64,000 nt of DNA. Origin: Helicoverpa zea. Its lineage: Eukaryota; Arthropoda; Insecta; Lepidoptera; Noctuidae. Of this stretch, positions 25,510-35,139 are shown one piece after another. The notes below the pieces were generated by a model. It did no database searches, was not told the origin of the DNA, and was given only the letters and a program-made list of their open reading frames with translations. The stretch is taken from assembly GCF_022581195.2 (NCBI RefSeq), contig NC_061468.1:11550001-11614000 (forward strand), in the 5' to 3' direction. The translations under genes and the position numbers were made by a program. Every line of letters starts with the position of its first letter. Within the stretch, counting starts at the first letter, position 1.

Positions 25510-25883
25510 TATTGCACTCCATAAGTTTCGTGATGGTGTTACATAATTATGTTGTTTTGTTACATTATGGACCCCGTCGGGCACGGCAACGTAGAAGAGA
25601 GGAGGAAGCTAGTTTTATAAATGTTATTATTGTACTATTTTATTTTTATATTAGACGGAATGTATGAGTTAAAATTTTTATTGCTTATTTCATTCTGGTT
25701 GTACTTATTTAAGTAATTTAGTTAGAGTGATGCTTATTTTATATATTATTTATTGTTTTTATTATACCTAAAGAGAATAGATGTGTTTATTATATTATAG
25801 TACTTGTATAGTTTTATATTAGGGGTTTTGAAATTATTATTATTTTATATATACATATATATCCAAATATATTGTTTATTTAT
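25510..25883 (-). other. 3' untranslated region of the CR1-like element
   Basis: Lies between the ORF2 stop and the tandem tail. AT-rich with one GC-richer block (plus strand accccgtcgggcacggcaac, 25570-25589). The element strand ends GGAGTGCAATAAAGTATTG, just before the tail. This 3' segment is expected to be the recognition site for the element's own reverse transcriptase. Confidence 0.7.
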
Positions 25884-28793
25884 TTATTTTAAGTTTTTAT
25901 CATTCATGTACTCGTTAATATTATAGTATGCTTTATTTATGAGTATTTGTTTTAACTTTTTAATAAATAATATATTACTAGTTACTTTTTTTAGGGTTTC
26001 TGGAATCTTATTATATATTTTTATTGACATGACATATGGACTATTCGAATGTAGGGTCATGTTTGAAGTAGGTAACATTAATCTGTTTCTATGTCTTAGA
26101 GATCTGTTTGTATGCTTGTCTCCACGTTTGGTAAAGAAAGTAAGGTTGTTTCTCACAAATTTACATATTTCTAAAATGTATATACATGGTAAGGTAAGTA
26201 TTTGGTGTTTTTTGAAATAGGGTTGGCAACTGTCCATTTGGTCTATGTTAGTTAGGATACGGATTAGTTTCTTTTGAAGAGTGAAAAGGGAAGGTGTGTC
26301 TGTGCTATTACCCCACAATATTATTCCGTAGCTAAGCCATGCGTATGCGTAGGCATAATAAGTGGTTAAAGCTGTATGAAAGTCGGTGGTCTTTTTGATT
26401 TCCCGGAGAGCGTAGGCGAATCTAGATAATTTTGATCGAATGTTTTTTACGTGCGTCTTCCAGTTTAAGTTTGTATCTATAGTTACTCCTAATAATGTGA
26501 ATTCTTTGACATTTTCTATTTTTGTACCATTAGTTGTGAAGTTTATTTCTAAGGGAGATTTTTGATATGGATAGAACGTGATTAATTTAGTTTTCTCATA
26601 GTTGATTTCGAGATAATGATCTTTCATCCATTCTGCAATTTTATCGAAGATGTTTTGAAGCCGCTCATTTAAACCGACCGTGTTGTCGCATGCAGTTAGC
26701 AGTGATATATCATCCGCGAATAGTACACATGGTTCTTTTGTAATCTTCGGGAGGTCGTTGATATAGATTAAAAAAAGTAGGCATCCAATGACACTGCCTT
26801 GAGGTATTGATGCGTTTATGATTTTTTTATCAGATCTAATATTTATTATTTGTTTAAGGTCAGGATTGCAACTTTCTATTTCAACATATTGTTCCCTATT
26901 TTTTAAATATGATGTGAACCATTTGTGTGCTTTTCCACGAATACCTATTTTATATAATTTATCCAGTAGAATGCTGAATTGGACTTTATCGTATGCTTTA
27001 GTCATGTCCAGGAGTATTCCGACCGCATATTGTTTTTTGTTTACTATATTAATGGCTTCCTGCATATATTTATAAACAGCAAGGGTTGTTGAGCGATATT
27101 TACGGAAACCATTTTGGCTTTCATCTAAGATTTTGTATTTTTCGCAAAAATTGTATACGCGGTTGCACATGGTCTTTTCGAAAATTTTAGAAGCTGTGGG
27201 TAATAACGCTATAGGGCGGTAGTTATGCGGGTCTGTTTTAGAGTTTTTTTTATGTATCGGTTTAATTATGGCTTTTTTAAGTAGATCTGGGAATTTGCCT
27301 TCTTCGAAGGATTGATTGATTAATATACAGAAGGGTAATGTAAGTTCATCAGCACATTGTCTAATAAGGGAAGGTGGAAGTTCATCAGTACCGAAGCTTT
27401 GTTTATTTTTAAGGTTTCTTATGATATTATAGATTTCGCGGTAGTTTACTGGTTCCAGAAAGAAAGTATTTAGAGTTGATTGTAGTGTAGGCAAGTCTTG
27501 AGGTGTATTAATTGGATTATGAGCATTTTTTTCCCCAACCGACGCAAAAAAATTGTTAAATTCATTTACTATTTGATTAGGGTCTGAAATTAGGGTGTTA
27601 TTTATTTGAAGTTGAATGTTATGGTGTTCTTTACTAGATTTTTTATTAGTACGTTCGTGTATTATGCCCCACATAGTTTTTGTTTTGTTTTGCGACATTT
27701 TGAGTTTATGTATGTAGTGTAATTTTTTGGCTTTGTTTACGGTAAGTTTTAAAATTTTTTCATAGTTTCTATAATATTTATTTATAATTGGATTATTTAT
27801 TTTTATAGTTAAGATTTTAAGTAGTCTCTTATTTTTGCATGAAAGCTTTATTCCTTTGGTTAGCCAGTATTTTTTACATATTTTTTTAAATTTTACTTTT
27901 TGCTTTGGTATGGTTTTATTAAGTATAGTTTGTAATATATTATTAAAGGCTTCGTAGTTTTGGTTTATATTGTTATTTTTAGTAATTATATCATTCCAAT
28001 TTACTGTTGTTAGTTCTAGTTTAAATTTATTTATATTATTTGTATTATATATCCTCTTTTCGGTATACCAGTTCATTATTTTTTGTTGTTGTGGTATGTT
28101 AAATGTTAGTATAGTGCCGCAATGGTCTGAGAAACCCATTTCCTGTACATGTGTGTGTACATCTTTTGTGTTGAAATTAGTGAATATCAAATCTAGGCAA
28201 GTGGCTGTGGTTTGTGTTATGTGAGTAGGATCTTTTATGTGTTGTGTTAGTTTGTATTCAGACATAAGGTCCAGAAAGGTATTAGTTTTTAAGTTATTTT
28301 TAAGTATATCTATATTTAGATCTCCTCCGATTATTAATTTTGATTTAGAGTGTTTTTTATTTAAATATGTTAGTATTTTGTTGAGTTGACAGAAAAATGT
28401 TTCTTCCTCTCTCCTATTCCAATATATTGTTACTATCAATAAATTTTCTTTTGGTAATTCAGTCGCACAAACTTCTACTATGTATTCTATTGACATGTCC
28501 GATATTTCTTTTCTTTCTATATGGTATAAGTTTTCTTCAAGGAGGATGCAGACGCCGCCTCCTCCTCGGCTCTGTCGGCAATAAGACGCTGCTACTTTAT
28601 ACCCGTTGAAGTGAATCATATTCAATTTTTCTTGAGACAACCATGTTTCGGTTAGGCATATTACTTGGTGCTTCGGATTTTCGTTTAAAAATGCTTCAAT
28701 TATGTGTTGTTTGTTATGTAAACTCTGGATGTTTTGAAATAATATGCTAAAAGGTTGGTCTATATTCGCGAAATAAATGGTTTTGCTGCTTAG
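25884..28793 (-). CDS. CR1-like ORF2: endonuclease and reverse transcriptase
   Basis: The open frame after an in-frame TGA (28794-28796) gives up to 969 codons. Within the first ~50 codons are the endonuclease motifs FQNIQSL and VICLTETWL, so the true protein must start upstream of the first ATG (which lies 7 codons past TETWL). Counting from the TTG codon at 28640 as residue 1: GGDLNID at 105-111 and SDHCGT at 171-176 complete the APE-type endonuclease. The reverse transcriptase has HNYRPIALLP (472-481), GILLDMTKAYDKV (541-553), IPQGSVIGCLLF (612-623), catalytic FADD (641-644) and FTLLGVTIDTNLNW. The C-terminal tail (RHRNRLMLP ... SIKIYNKIPETLK) is typical for the CR1/Jockey group. No RNase H domain or CCHC knuckle seen. 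The frame lies +1 to ORF1 and overlaps its last 47 nt. The protein nicks the target DNA and copies the element RNA from that nick. Confidence 0.9.
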   Translation of the reverse strand, partial: LSSKTIYFANIDQPFSILFQNIQSLHNKQHIIEAFLNENPKHQVICLTETWLSQEKLNMIHFNGYKVAASYCRQSRGGGGVCILLEENLYHIERKEISDMSIEYIVEVCATELPKENLLIVTIYWNRREEETFFCQLNKILTYLNKKHSKSKLIIGGDLNIDILKNNLKTNTFLDLMSEYKLTQHIKDPTHITQTTATCLDLIFTNFNTKDVHTHVQEMGFSDHCGTILTFNIPQQQKIMNWYTEKRIYNTNNINKFKLELTTVNWNDIITKNNNINQNYEAFNNILQTILNKTIPKQKVKFKKICKKYWLTKGIKLSCKNKRLLKILTIKINNPIINKYYRNYEKILKLTVNKAKKLHYIHKLKMSQNKTKTMWGIIHERTNKKSSKEHHNIQLQINNTLISDPNQIVNEFNNFFASVGEKNAHNPINTPQDLPTLQSTLNTFFLEPVNYREIYNIIRNLKNKQSFGTDELPPSLIRQCADELTLPFCILINQSFEEGKFPDLLKKAIIKPIHKKNSKTDPHNYRPIALLPTASKIFEKTMCNRVYNFCEKYKILDESQNGFRKYRSTTLAVYKYMQEAINIVNKKQYAVGILLDMTKAYDKVQFSILLDKLYKIGIRGKAHKWFTSYLKNREQYVEIESCNPDLKQIINIRSDKKIINASIPQGSVIGCLLFLIYINDLPKITKEPCVLFADDISLLTACDNTVGLNERLQNIFDKIAEWMKDHYLEINYEKTKLITFYPYQKSPLEINFTTNGTKIENVKEFTLLGVTIDTNLNWKTHVKNIRSKLSRFAYALREIKKTTDFHTALTTYYAYAYAWLSYGIILWGNSTDTPSLFTLQKKLIRILTNIDQMDSCQPYFKKHQILTLPCIYILEICKFVRNNLTFFTKRGDKHTNRSLRHRNRLMLPTSNMTLHSNSPYVMSIKIYNKIPETLKKVTSNILFIKKLKQILINKAYYNINEYMNDKNLK

Positions 28794-29979
28794 TCACAGG
28801 TACAGTAGTATTAGCGTCGACATCGTTATGCTTATTATTAATATAAGTATAATCATTTTTCTCATGCTTGCTTTGAATGTATGTATTTAGATCTTCTTTT
28901 ATATTAAATTGTTCTCCTTCTATAAATAGTTTTTTGTTCCTTATTATTGCATGCAGTCCCTGTTTTCGTGCATTTAGCATTTTATCTCTCATGATATTTC
29001 TCTCTTTTCGTTGTTCTTCGTTTAGGAATTCAGATATGCTTATCCCGGTACCGTAGAATTGTCGATTGTTAGTGATTAAGTATTTGACCATTCTTTTACT
29101 TATTAGTTCGATGACTAATGGTCGGGTTTTGTTGAAATTATGTCTTCCAATTCTATAGGTATCCTCTATGTAACCTGACAAGTCTATTTGTAAGGTGTCT
29201 AGGAACATATTTATGATTCTATTATTCAGACTATATTCAGATTCTCTTTGTTCTTCCATAAGGCCGTATAGCACAAATTTTTTGGTGTTGTTTTCAGCTA
29301 TTTCCGTAGGTGGTTTACTTGCTAGTTTTTTTATTTCACACTGTAGGGATTCTGTTTCTTTGTTCAGCCTTTCTATTTGCAGATTAAGTGCTTCTATTTC
29401 CGCTTTTCTCTGATCATTTTGTGTACACAAGTTAGTTGTTTCTTGTTTTATGTCTTTACTTAACTTTAATATTGCTTTGTTAATTTCTGATTGTATCATA
29501 GTTTGTATTTCTTGTATTATAGACTTATTGTTTTCTTTTAATTTCACGGTAATCATGTCGCTCAGATTGTGTAATGTTAGCTCTTTTTCTGTACTTGTTT
29601 CTGTATTTACCTCCACAGTATCTCCCAATATACTTAAGTCTTCTGAGTTTATTGTGTCATTACAATTTTGACTTTGACTGGGTTTTTTTCTAAGTGTTAC
29701 GTTTTTTTCAGGTGATATAGTTTGGATATTTATTAAGGACTGTCTAATAGGTGTATTTGAGTTGTTTGTCTTAGGTCTTTTGCATTGACATTCTGGACAT
29801 TCCCAGGTTAATCTCCCATTTTTTATTAAGTTTTTGTATTGGCTGGCAGACACATTTGCGCATTCCAGATCATAATTTTCTTTGCAGGTTAGACAGGCAA
29901 GGTATTGTTTGCTGGTGATTGTTTGTTTACAACCTGTACAGAGAATAGTGTTTTCCTGTTTCGACACCGGTGGAGCCAT
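28747..29979 (-). CDS. CR1-like ORF1: PHD-like finger / RRM-like RNA-binding protein
   Basis: 410 codons from the ATG at 29977-29979, chosen over upstream non-ATG codons because its context (gagATGg) has purine at -3 and G at +4. Residues 14-64 form a PHD-like zinc finger: C14, C17, C29, C32, C40, C61, C64. The usual His before the fifth Cys is Asp (YDLEC). A Ser/Thr/Asn-rich linker follows, then a charged heptad-like coiled coil at about 145-225. About 233-310 looks like the non-canonical RRM of LINE ORF1 proteins (KKFVLYGLM, EDTYRIGR, TRPLVIEL), and 315-370 like the matching C-terminal domain (ISISEFLNEEQRKERN). The expected role is to bind element RNA as an oligomer in the ribonucleoprotein. 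It ends TTT TAG, and the ORF2 frame is already open across the stop. Confidence 0.85.
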   Translation of the reverse strand: MAPPVSKQENTILCTGCKQTITSKQYLACLTCKENYDLECANVSASQYKNLIKNGRLTWECPECQCKRPKTNNSNTPIRQSLINIQTISPEKNVTLRKKPSQSQNCNDTINSEDLSILGDTVEVNTETSTEKELTLHNLSDMITVKLKENNKSIIQEIQTMIQSEINKAILKLSKDIKQETTNLCTQNDQRKAEIEALNLQIERLNKETESLQCEIKKLASKPPTEIAENNTKKFVLYGLMEEQRESEYSLNNRIINMFLDTLQIDLSGYIEDTYRIGRHNFNKTRPLVIELISKRMVKYLITNNRQFYGTGISISEFLNEEQRKERNIMRDKMLNARKQGLHAIIRNKKLFIEGEQFNIKEDLNTYIQSKHEKNDYTYINNKHNDVDANTTVPVTKQQNHLFREYRPTF

Positions 29980-30541
29980 CTCGTGTTTTGTGTAGAACTG
30001 GTTGACTTGAATCAATAGATCAAAGTTATCATAGAATGCTAGTTCTTAAGTATTTAGTTAGATGTCGCTTTTTCCAATTTGTAATCGTCGATAAAACAGT
30101 TTTGTTGATGTTATAGGTTATTTTTCTGTAGTAAGATGTTTTTAACACTTTTTAGCACTGTTTCTTTAGTTTATTCACTATGTTTGCACGGGATCTTCAT
30201 ATTTGCTAATAGTATTTTCGAAGTATGGCCGGTCGTTCACCACTTGTTGACCAACAGTTGTGTTTTACCGTTACGTATTTTCTTTTTAGTTTTAAGAGTT
30301 TATATTGCACTTTTATCACTTTGCTTGGTAGTACACGTTATAATGAGGTGTTAAATTCACTTGTGTAGCTATATTTTACTTAATTCTAGACTTCTTACTA
30401 TTTTTATTGATTTAAAATCACTGGAGCAAATTAAGACTTGCATACGCGGTGACGCTAGCCAATCCTCTCTCTGTGTCGCAATACCACCCGCTGCGCCGTC
30501 CTGCGTTCCTCACATTTGTTCAAAACCTATTCATTCTCTAT
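29980..30541 (-). promoter_or_regulatory. 5' untranslated region / internal promoter of CR1-like element
   Basis: The ~560 bp ahead of ORF1 on the minus strand. The first ~130 bp (30420-30541) are GC- and CpG-richer (plus strand cgcggtgacgctagcc, cccgctgcgccgtcctgcg) than anything nearby. Non-LTR elements carry their promoter inside the 5' end, so this is the likely promoter region. The exact start is inferred from the flanking tgaatagta repeat. Confidence 0.5.
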
Positions 30542-30550
30542 TGAATAGTA
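30542..30550. repeat. possible target-site duplication, right
   Basis: tgaatagta, identical to 25474-25482. See the left copy for caveats. Confidence 0.4.
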
Positions 30551-30991
30551 TTAATATATCGGTTTAGATTGCGCTTGATTTAGAACTAGGTTTTGTTGCT
30601 TTGTATTATGTTTATAGTTGGTTGGTATTAGAAATCTAGGATATAATTGTAATTTTGTTTTTATGTTTTAAGTTTACAATAAATTGATTCAAGCTACTGA
30701 TCTTAAATCGTTACGTATCTATTCCTTTTTAGGTAAATTCCAAAAATATTTTTGTATATACAAAAATATAATATATATACACACATAAGCAAATGTGATT
30801 TACCTAAACTTACTTATTTTTGACGTATAGCATATTTTATGTGGAATACGTCATTCCAATGTGAGGAATATGTCTATTTTTTCAATATCTAGATAATGAG
30901 GAATTGCGAAACTATAGGTACATACACGAATATTTCTCATAAAATAACAATCAAGTAAATAAACTTCAAGTCCATAAAGACTAACATACAC

Positions 30992-31310
30992 GATCACATG
31001 AGTGAATAGAAGCGATTACACGCGTCCGCAAGTCGGAGTAACTTACACAAGTCGCGCGCGGAAACTTTCGACTCGCGACTCGGTCCGTCAGTTGGGGCTC
31101 TTACTTTTTGTGATCTCTTCACTTGCGAAGCTTTTTTCTTGTTGGGGATTTTTCTGTTATCTTTATCTAGTGCGATTAGGTTTTTTTTTTTCAATTTGTA
31201 GATCACATAAGTGAATAGAAGCGTTTACGCGCGTCCGCAAGTCAGAGTAACTTTCGACTTGCGATTCGGTCCGTCAGTTGGGGCTCTTACTTTTTGTGAA
31301 GAGATCACAT
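30992..31310 (+). repeat. CpG-rich duplicated unit with promoter-like motif
   Basis: Two direct copies start at 30992 and 31201 (209-bp period), each with gatcacat, gtgaatagaagcg, acgcgtccgcaagtc, agagtaact or ggagtaact, cggtccgtcagttggggctc and ttactttttgtga. Copy 1 has an additional CpG block (cgcgcgcgg region). After the shared part, copy 1 reads gtgatctcttcac (31110-31122) and copy 2 reads its exact reverse complement gtgaagagatcac (31296-31308), followed by a third gatcacat box. TCAGTT in each copy fits the arthropod initiator (TCAGT). Family unknown: a terminal fragment of a mobile element, or a duplicated promoter. Confidence 0.65.
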
Positions 31311-31479
31311 AGAGTATCTTAACCCTGTCGCTCTTACGAATATGCATGGTCAAGCATTTTACCTCAATTTATTTATAATCTAATTCTTAAATCCCTTTGT
31401 CCTTCAGCCAAAAAAAACACACAACCAAAAAAGCACCCTTTTTCAAAACAGCAGCTTCCTCCAAAATCAAAGACATTTC

Positions 31480-31620
31480 AGGATCAAAAGCATATCTGAC
31501 GTGGAAATGAAACCGAATCACCCGGGGCTCACGTGGAACAACGCCCAGTAATTGGTAACCCTTGTATGAGCGAAGCCCCAGGACCTGCAGGCCTGGTTGT
31601 GGTTACGGGCTCATAATTGG
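31480..31620. promoter_or_regulatory. GC-rich patch with two TAATTGG sites
   Basis: Higher GC than the flanks (cacccggggctcacgtgg, aagccccaggacctgcagg). It has a CACGTG E-box and two homeodomain-type TAATTGG sites (cagTAATTGGtaacc and catAATTGGataat). No coding frame or repeat recognised. A possible conserved regulatory element, inferred only from composition and motifs. Confidence 0.2.
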
Positions 31621-31748
31621 ATAATGTAGACTAATGTTGGTGTGATATTTTGTAGAAGTTGTTGTGTGCAGTTTTGGGATGTGGTGTTACTCATTGATTA
31701 CCTTATTGTGTTCAGGAGTGTAGATGTGCGCTAAATACAATTTTCTAA

Positions 31749-31918
31749 TCTATATATATATAAATGAAACCCGGTTTCCGTTGTCACGACATAACATGAA
31801 AACGGCTTGACCAATTTGGCTGAAAATTAGAGGGGAAGTAACTTAGACCCGGGAGAAGGTTTTAGATTTTATCACCATCCGGCTACGGGACGCGGGTGAA
31901 ACCGCGGGCAAAAGCTAG
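31749..31918 (+). mobile_element. short non-autonomous Helitron, complete ends
   Basis: 170 bp. It starts TCTATATATATA after an A and ends AAAGCTAG before a T, which fits Helitron insertion between A and T with 5'-TC and CTRR-3'. A terminal hairpin CGCGG-GTGAAA-CCGCG lies about 10 bases before the CTAG. It has no reading frame, so it depends on an autonomous Rep/helicase element elsewhere. It is about 90 percent identical by eye to the copy at 40892-41066. The type resembles the widespread lepidopteran Lep1-like non-autonomous Helitrons. Confidence 0.85.
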
Positions 31919-31924
31919 TTTCTT

Positions 31925-34240
31925 ATAATTACCAACAGGATCTGTTAATAAAGATAAGTAAGAAGTATAATTAGCACAAGAAAAAATCCTATTTATAAAA
32001 GCCTACATACCTATTTGTCTACATTTGAAAAATATAATGGCAATAAAATATACACATATTGCCGATTTTTGATGAAAATTAAAAACAAAAAATAGCAGCG
32101 CGGTATATGTGACCAGACTTGGTCTTCCTAAGGCCTATATTACTCACCCATCTTCCTAAGATGCCCGTTCATATTAATAGTCTGCGTAACTTGAGCTACA
32201 GCGCTGTACCCGCAAAGGGGACAGCAGACCAGTCGGGTGTTGGTACAGGAAGCAATCTTTCAAAGTCGATGTGCTCAGGAAATTGGTAGCCTGACAACAA
32301 ATCGATGGCCTGTTTGAATTGTGTTTAGAACTTGGGTTTGGACGTTAACTGGTTTAAAATGCCACTGTTTTAGAAGAAATTAGATGGTATTTTTTTTTCA
32401 CTGCTTTCAGGTTATTTTTCAGATTTTTATTTATAGCAAGTTCTAGTACGATTAAAATCAAATAAACGCTTTACAACTACATGCTTCTATCAACTTTAAA
32501 GAAACAATGGAAGTTTTACAGAAGAAAAAAACTAGCCGACCATGAAATAAATATTGGGCAGAAAAAATCACACCTACTTATTACATAGGTACTTAGATGT
32601 CGTAGATATCTTACAAACTTATACGTTGAAGTCTCAGGAGGTCTGACTAGACAAATTAAAATAAAATAATAAACATGCCACTCGCAGATAGAGCTCAATG
32701 CAAGTCTTAAAAGATCAATAACCTTCAAAACAAATCATAACCTTTGCACAAGGAAGTACAAACTCATGAACAGCCAATATTTCGCCAACAAAATCCCATC
32801 TTAACATATTAAAACGCAATTGAATCCCCATTTATCACAGTCCAATACCACCATCAATCTTTCTCCTCTTAAAAGTCGAAAAATTTCAACTCAATTTCAA
32901 AACTCGACGTCTAAATAACCTGAAGAAACAGTTACCATAGTCCTCATGCCCTTTACAACGGCGAGACGAAAACAAAATTAAGAAGTAGACCCTACAAGGA
33001 ATTTTCTCCTTCATTTCTTTGCTGCTAAGGTTCATGTGAACTGCAAATATGGGAGGTAAGTTTGTAACCGGTCGCTTAAGACTTGTCCTACTACCGAACT
33101 ACGCATTGAATAGTATATGTGTGTATGTATATGTAGGAATCGAGGTATATTTACTTTTAGCTTTGGTTCTGTATGTAAATTGTAGGTAGTTAAATGAATG
33201 TATGTATGCATTATTGTTTATAAGTGTTGTCATGATAAATTATGGTACTTACCTATTTGTGATCGCATTTCAAACAAGGTAGGTACTATTTTGCATTTTT
33301 AGAATTTTTAAATCTGCCCTGTGACATTGGGCATCTATTTGCAAAAGAATCTTCCGCGAAAGCTTTAGAAAAGTTTTGACTGTCATTATTGCACATATTT
33401 ATGAGGGACGTAGGTTCTAAAGAGGTTTTACGCCACTCATGAAAAGTATCGTTTTCTGTAAAAGTTTTTTTTTTAATAATAATAGCAGCCGGCATAATCA
33501 AATCGCCTAATTGTGCATAGTTTTTTGTCGATAACATTATACATATATTGTAGTACTGTGTATAAGAATAACATAATCTAAATATTTCCTTTGACATACA
33601 CCGAGGTGTGTACTGCAAGGTCTGTTTTGAAGCCTATGTAAATGCATCGCATTAATATTTATGTCAATTAAAACAAACACATAAACTGGTATAGACATAA
33701 ACACTGTGATATATCATAAATATACATATTATTCTTAGTGATTAATAACTTCATTTAAACTGAGAAAAATCATTTAATTTTAATAATCATTCAATTATAT
33801 TATGTGAATGAAGATACACCGTATTAAGATCATATATCTACTAAAGCCCAAGTTCATCGATACCATAAACGACAGTTTTCTTAAAACAAATGTTTACTAT
33901 TGATTTTTTCAAAAATCAATCAATCAGTCATTCAATCATAGTTATTTTTTTCGCACATTTTTACTATCATGAGCACACATAGTAGCCAGAAAGCTATTCA
34001 CTCGTCAAAAGCTGTACTCCAGTGCATAAGTATGTTAAAGAGCTGAAATCAAATAATCACTCTAGAAAGGTAAAATCCTATGCAAGATTATGATAAAGCT
34101 TCCTCGATAATAACAACATTATTCTATAGTTGCTACTTAAAAACTTTATCCCTATTCCACTCCTGAACACGGCCACCTTGACTCTATCCCTTACGTCACA
34201 TCTCAAATCCAAAGAAAATATCGAAAACGCCCACAAATCC
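31925..34240. other. unique DNA, no gene seen
   Basis: No repeat or coding region recognised. The open frame of 110 codons at 33286-33618 has no recognisable domain and AT-driven composition. Confidence 0.35.
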
Positions 34241-34352
34241 TACAGAACAGGTATACTAAATGTTTGTAAACCAGGAATAGAACCCAAAACCTTGGTCACG
34301 ACGCTTATCCAATAAAGCATCGCGCTCTCTCGGGCCACCGCCGTGTGCTAAT
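34240..34352 (-). mobile_element. tRNA-like SINE head fragment
   Basis: On the minus strand: GTGGCCCGAGAGAGCGCGATG, then GGATAAGCGTCGTGACC, then GGTTTTGGGTTCTATTCCTGG. This is an A-box/B-box arrangement like a tRNA-derived SINE head, with B box GGTTCTATTCC. It is not the same subfamily as the SINE 400 bp downstream. No matching 3' body was found. Confidence 0.55.
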
Positions 34353-34717
34353 AAAAACCAGTTTTGGGGCACTTTAGAGTTCACGACTTGGTGAAAGATG
34401 TGTAGACGACTTTTTCAGGCAACAAATCTCGTGGCGGTTACGTGTAGGAAATATGGGTCATGATTTCAATTGGTGTTTCGAAATGGGGTAATGTGTAAAA
34501 ATAAAAAAAACTGAAAAGTTATGTTACGTTATTTAAAGATGTTTAAACTTGTTTTATGAATGGTACGTAATTTAAAAACAAATGGTTCAATGAGCAGAAA
34601 ATACTGTTTTAGATTGATAATTTTATTCGAGAAAGAAACAAGCTCTGCAGTATACCGGTAAATGTTCTCGTAACTAGGTAATGTTTTACCGTTCAAAAAT
34701 GATTTTTAAGGGACAAT

Positions 34718-34736
34718 AGTCTAAGTTCTAATTTGT
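34718..34736. repeat. SINE target-site duplication, left
   Basis: agtctaagttctaatttgt, repeated exactly at 35118-35136. Confidence 0.95.
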
Positions 34737-35117
34737 CGTGGTGGCCTAGTGGGTAAAGGACCAACCTCTCAAGTATGAGGGCGCGGGTTCGATCCCAGGT
34801 CAGGCAAGTACCAATGCAACTTTTCTAAGTTTGTATGTACTTTCTAAGTATATCTTAGACACCATTGACTGTGTTTCGGATGGCACGTTAAACTGTAGGT
34901 CCCGGCTGTCATTGAACATCCTTGGCAGTCGTTACGGGTAGTCAGAAGCCAGTAAGTCTGACACCAGTCTAACCAAGGGGTATCGGGTTGCCCGGGTAAC
35001 TGGGTTGAGGAGGTCAGATAGGCAGTAGCTTCTTGTAAAGCACTGGTACTCAGCTGAATCCGGATAGACTGGAAGCCGACCCCAACATGATTGGGAAAAA
35101 GGCTCGGAGGATGTCTA
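34737..35117 (+). mobile_element. full-length tRNA-derived SINE
   Basis: 381 bp, bracketed by a perfect 19-bp direct repeat (34718-34736 and 35118-35136). The 5' head contains an A-box-like GTGGCCTAGTGG and a perfect B box GGTTCGATCCC (34786-34796). The body carries ggcagtcgttacgggtagtc, gtaagtctgacaccagtcta, ctggaagccgaccccaacat and gattgggaaaaaggctcgg. It ends in ggatgtcta, not in poly(A). Fragments of the same body occur at 6911, 41593, 43091 and 45113. Transcription would be by RNA polymerase III, and mobility would rely on a partner LINE. The intact duplication indicates a fairly recent insertion. Confidence 0.92.
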
Positions 35118-35136
35118 AGTCTAAGTTCTAATTTGT
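35118..35136. repeat. SINE target-site duplication, right
   Basis: agtctaagttctaatttgt, identical to 34718-34736. Confidence 0.95.
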
Positions 35137-35139
35137 TTC

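Larger units (their letters stand above)
25483..30541 (-). mobile_element. near full-length CR1-like non-LTR retrotransposon
   Basis: About 5.06 kb on the minus strand: a 5' untranslated region of roughly 560 bp, ORF1, an overlapping ORF2, a ~375-bp 3' untranslated region and a tail of short tandem repeats. Both reading frames are free of stops and frameshifts over more than 4 kb, so this copy is young. An ORF1 with PHD finger plus RRM-like domain, an APE-type endonuclease, an RT with FADD and an 8-bp repeat tail instead of poly(A) is the profile of the CR1/L2/Daphne group in the Jockey superfamily. The exact clade needs a tree. The 5' boundary rests on a 9-bp candidate target-site duplication and is the least certain point. 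Confidence 0.85.

Noticed and set aside
25939..29671. Several plus-strand frames of 70-93 codons
   Set aside because: Antisense shadows of the two intact retrotransposon frames.
34741..34800. Possible tRNA gene (A and B boxes)
   Set aside because: The boxes are the head of a SINE with a 19-bp target-site duplication. No complete cloverleaf or anticodon arm was found, and the same head recurs at 908.
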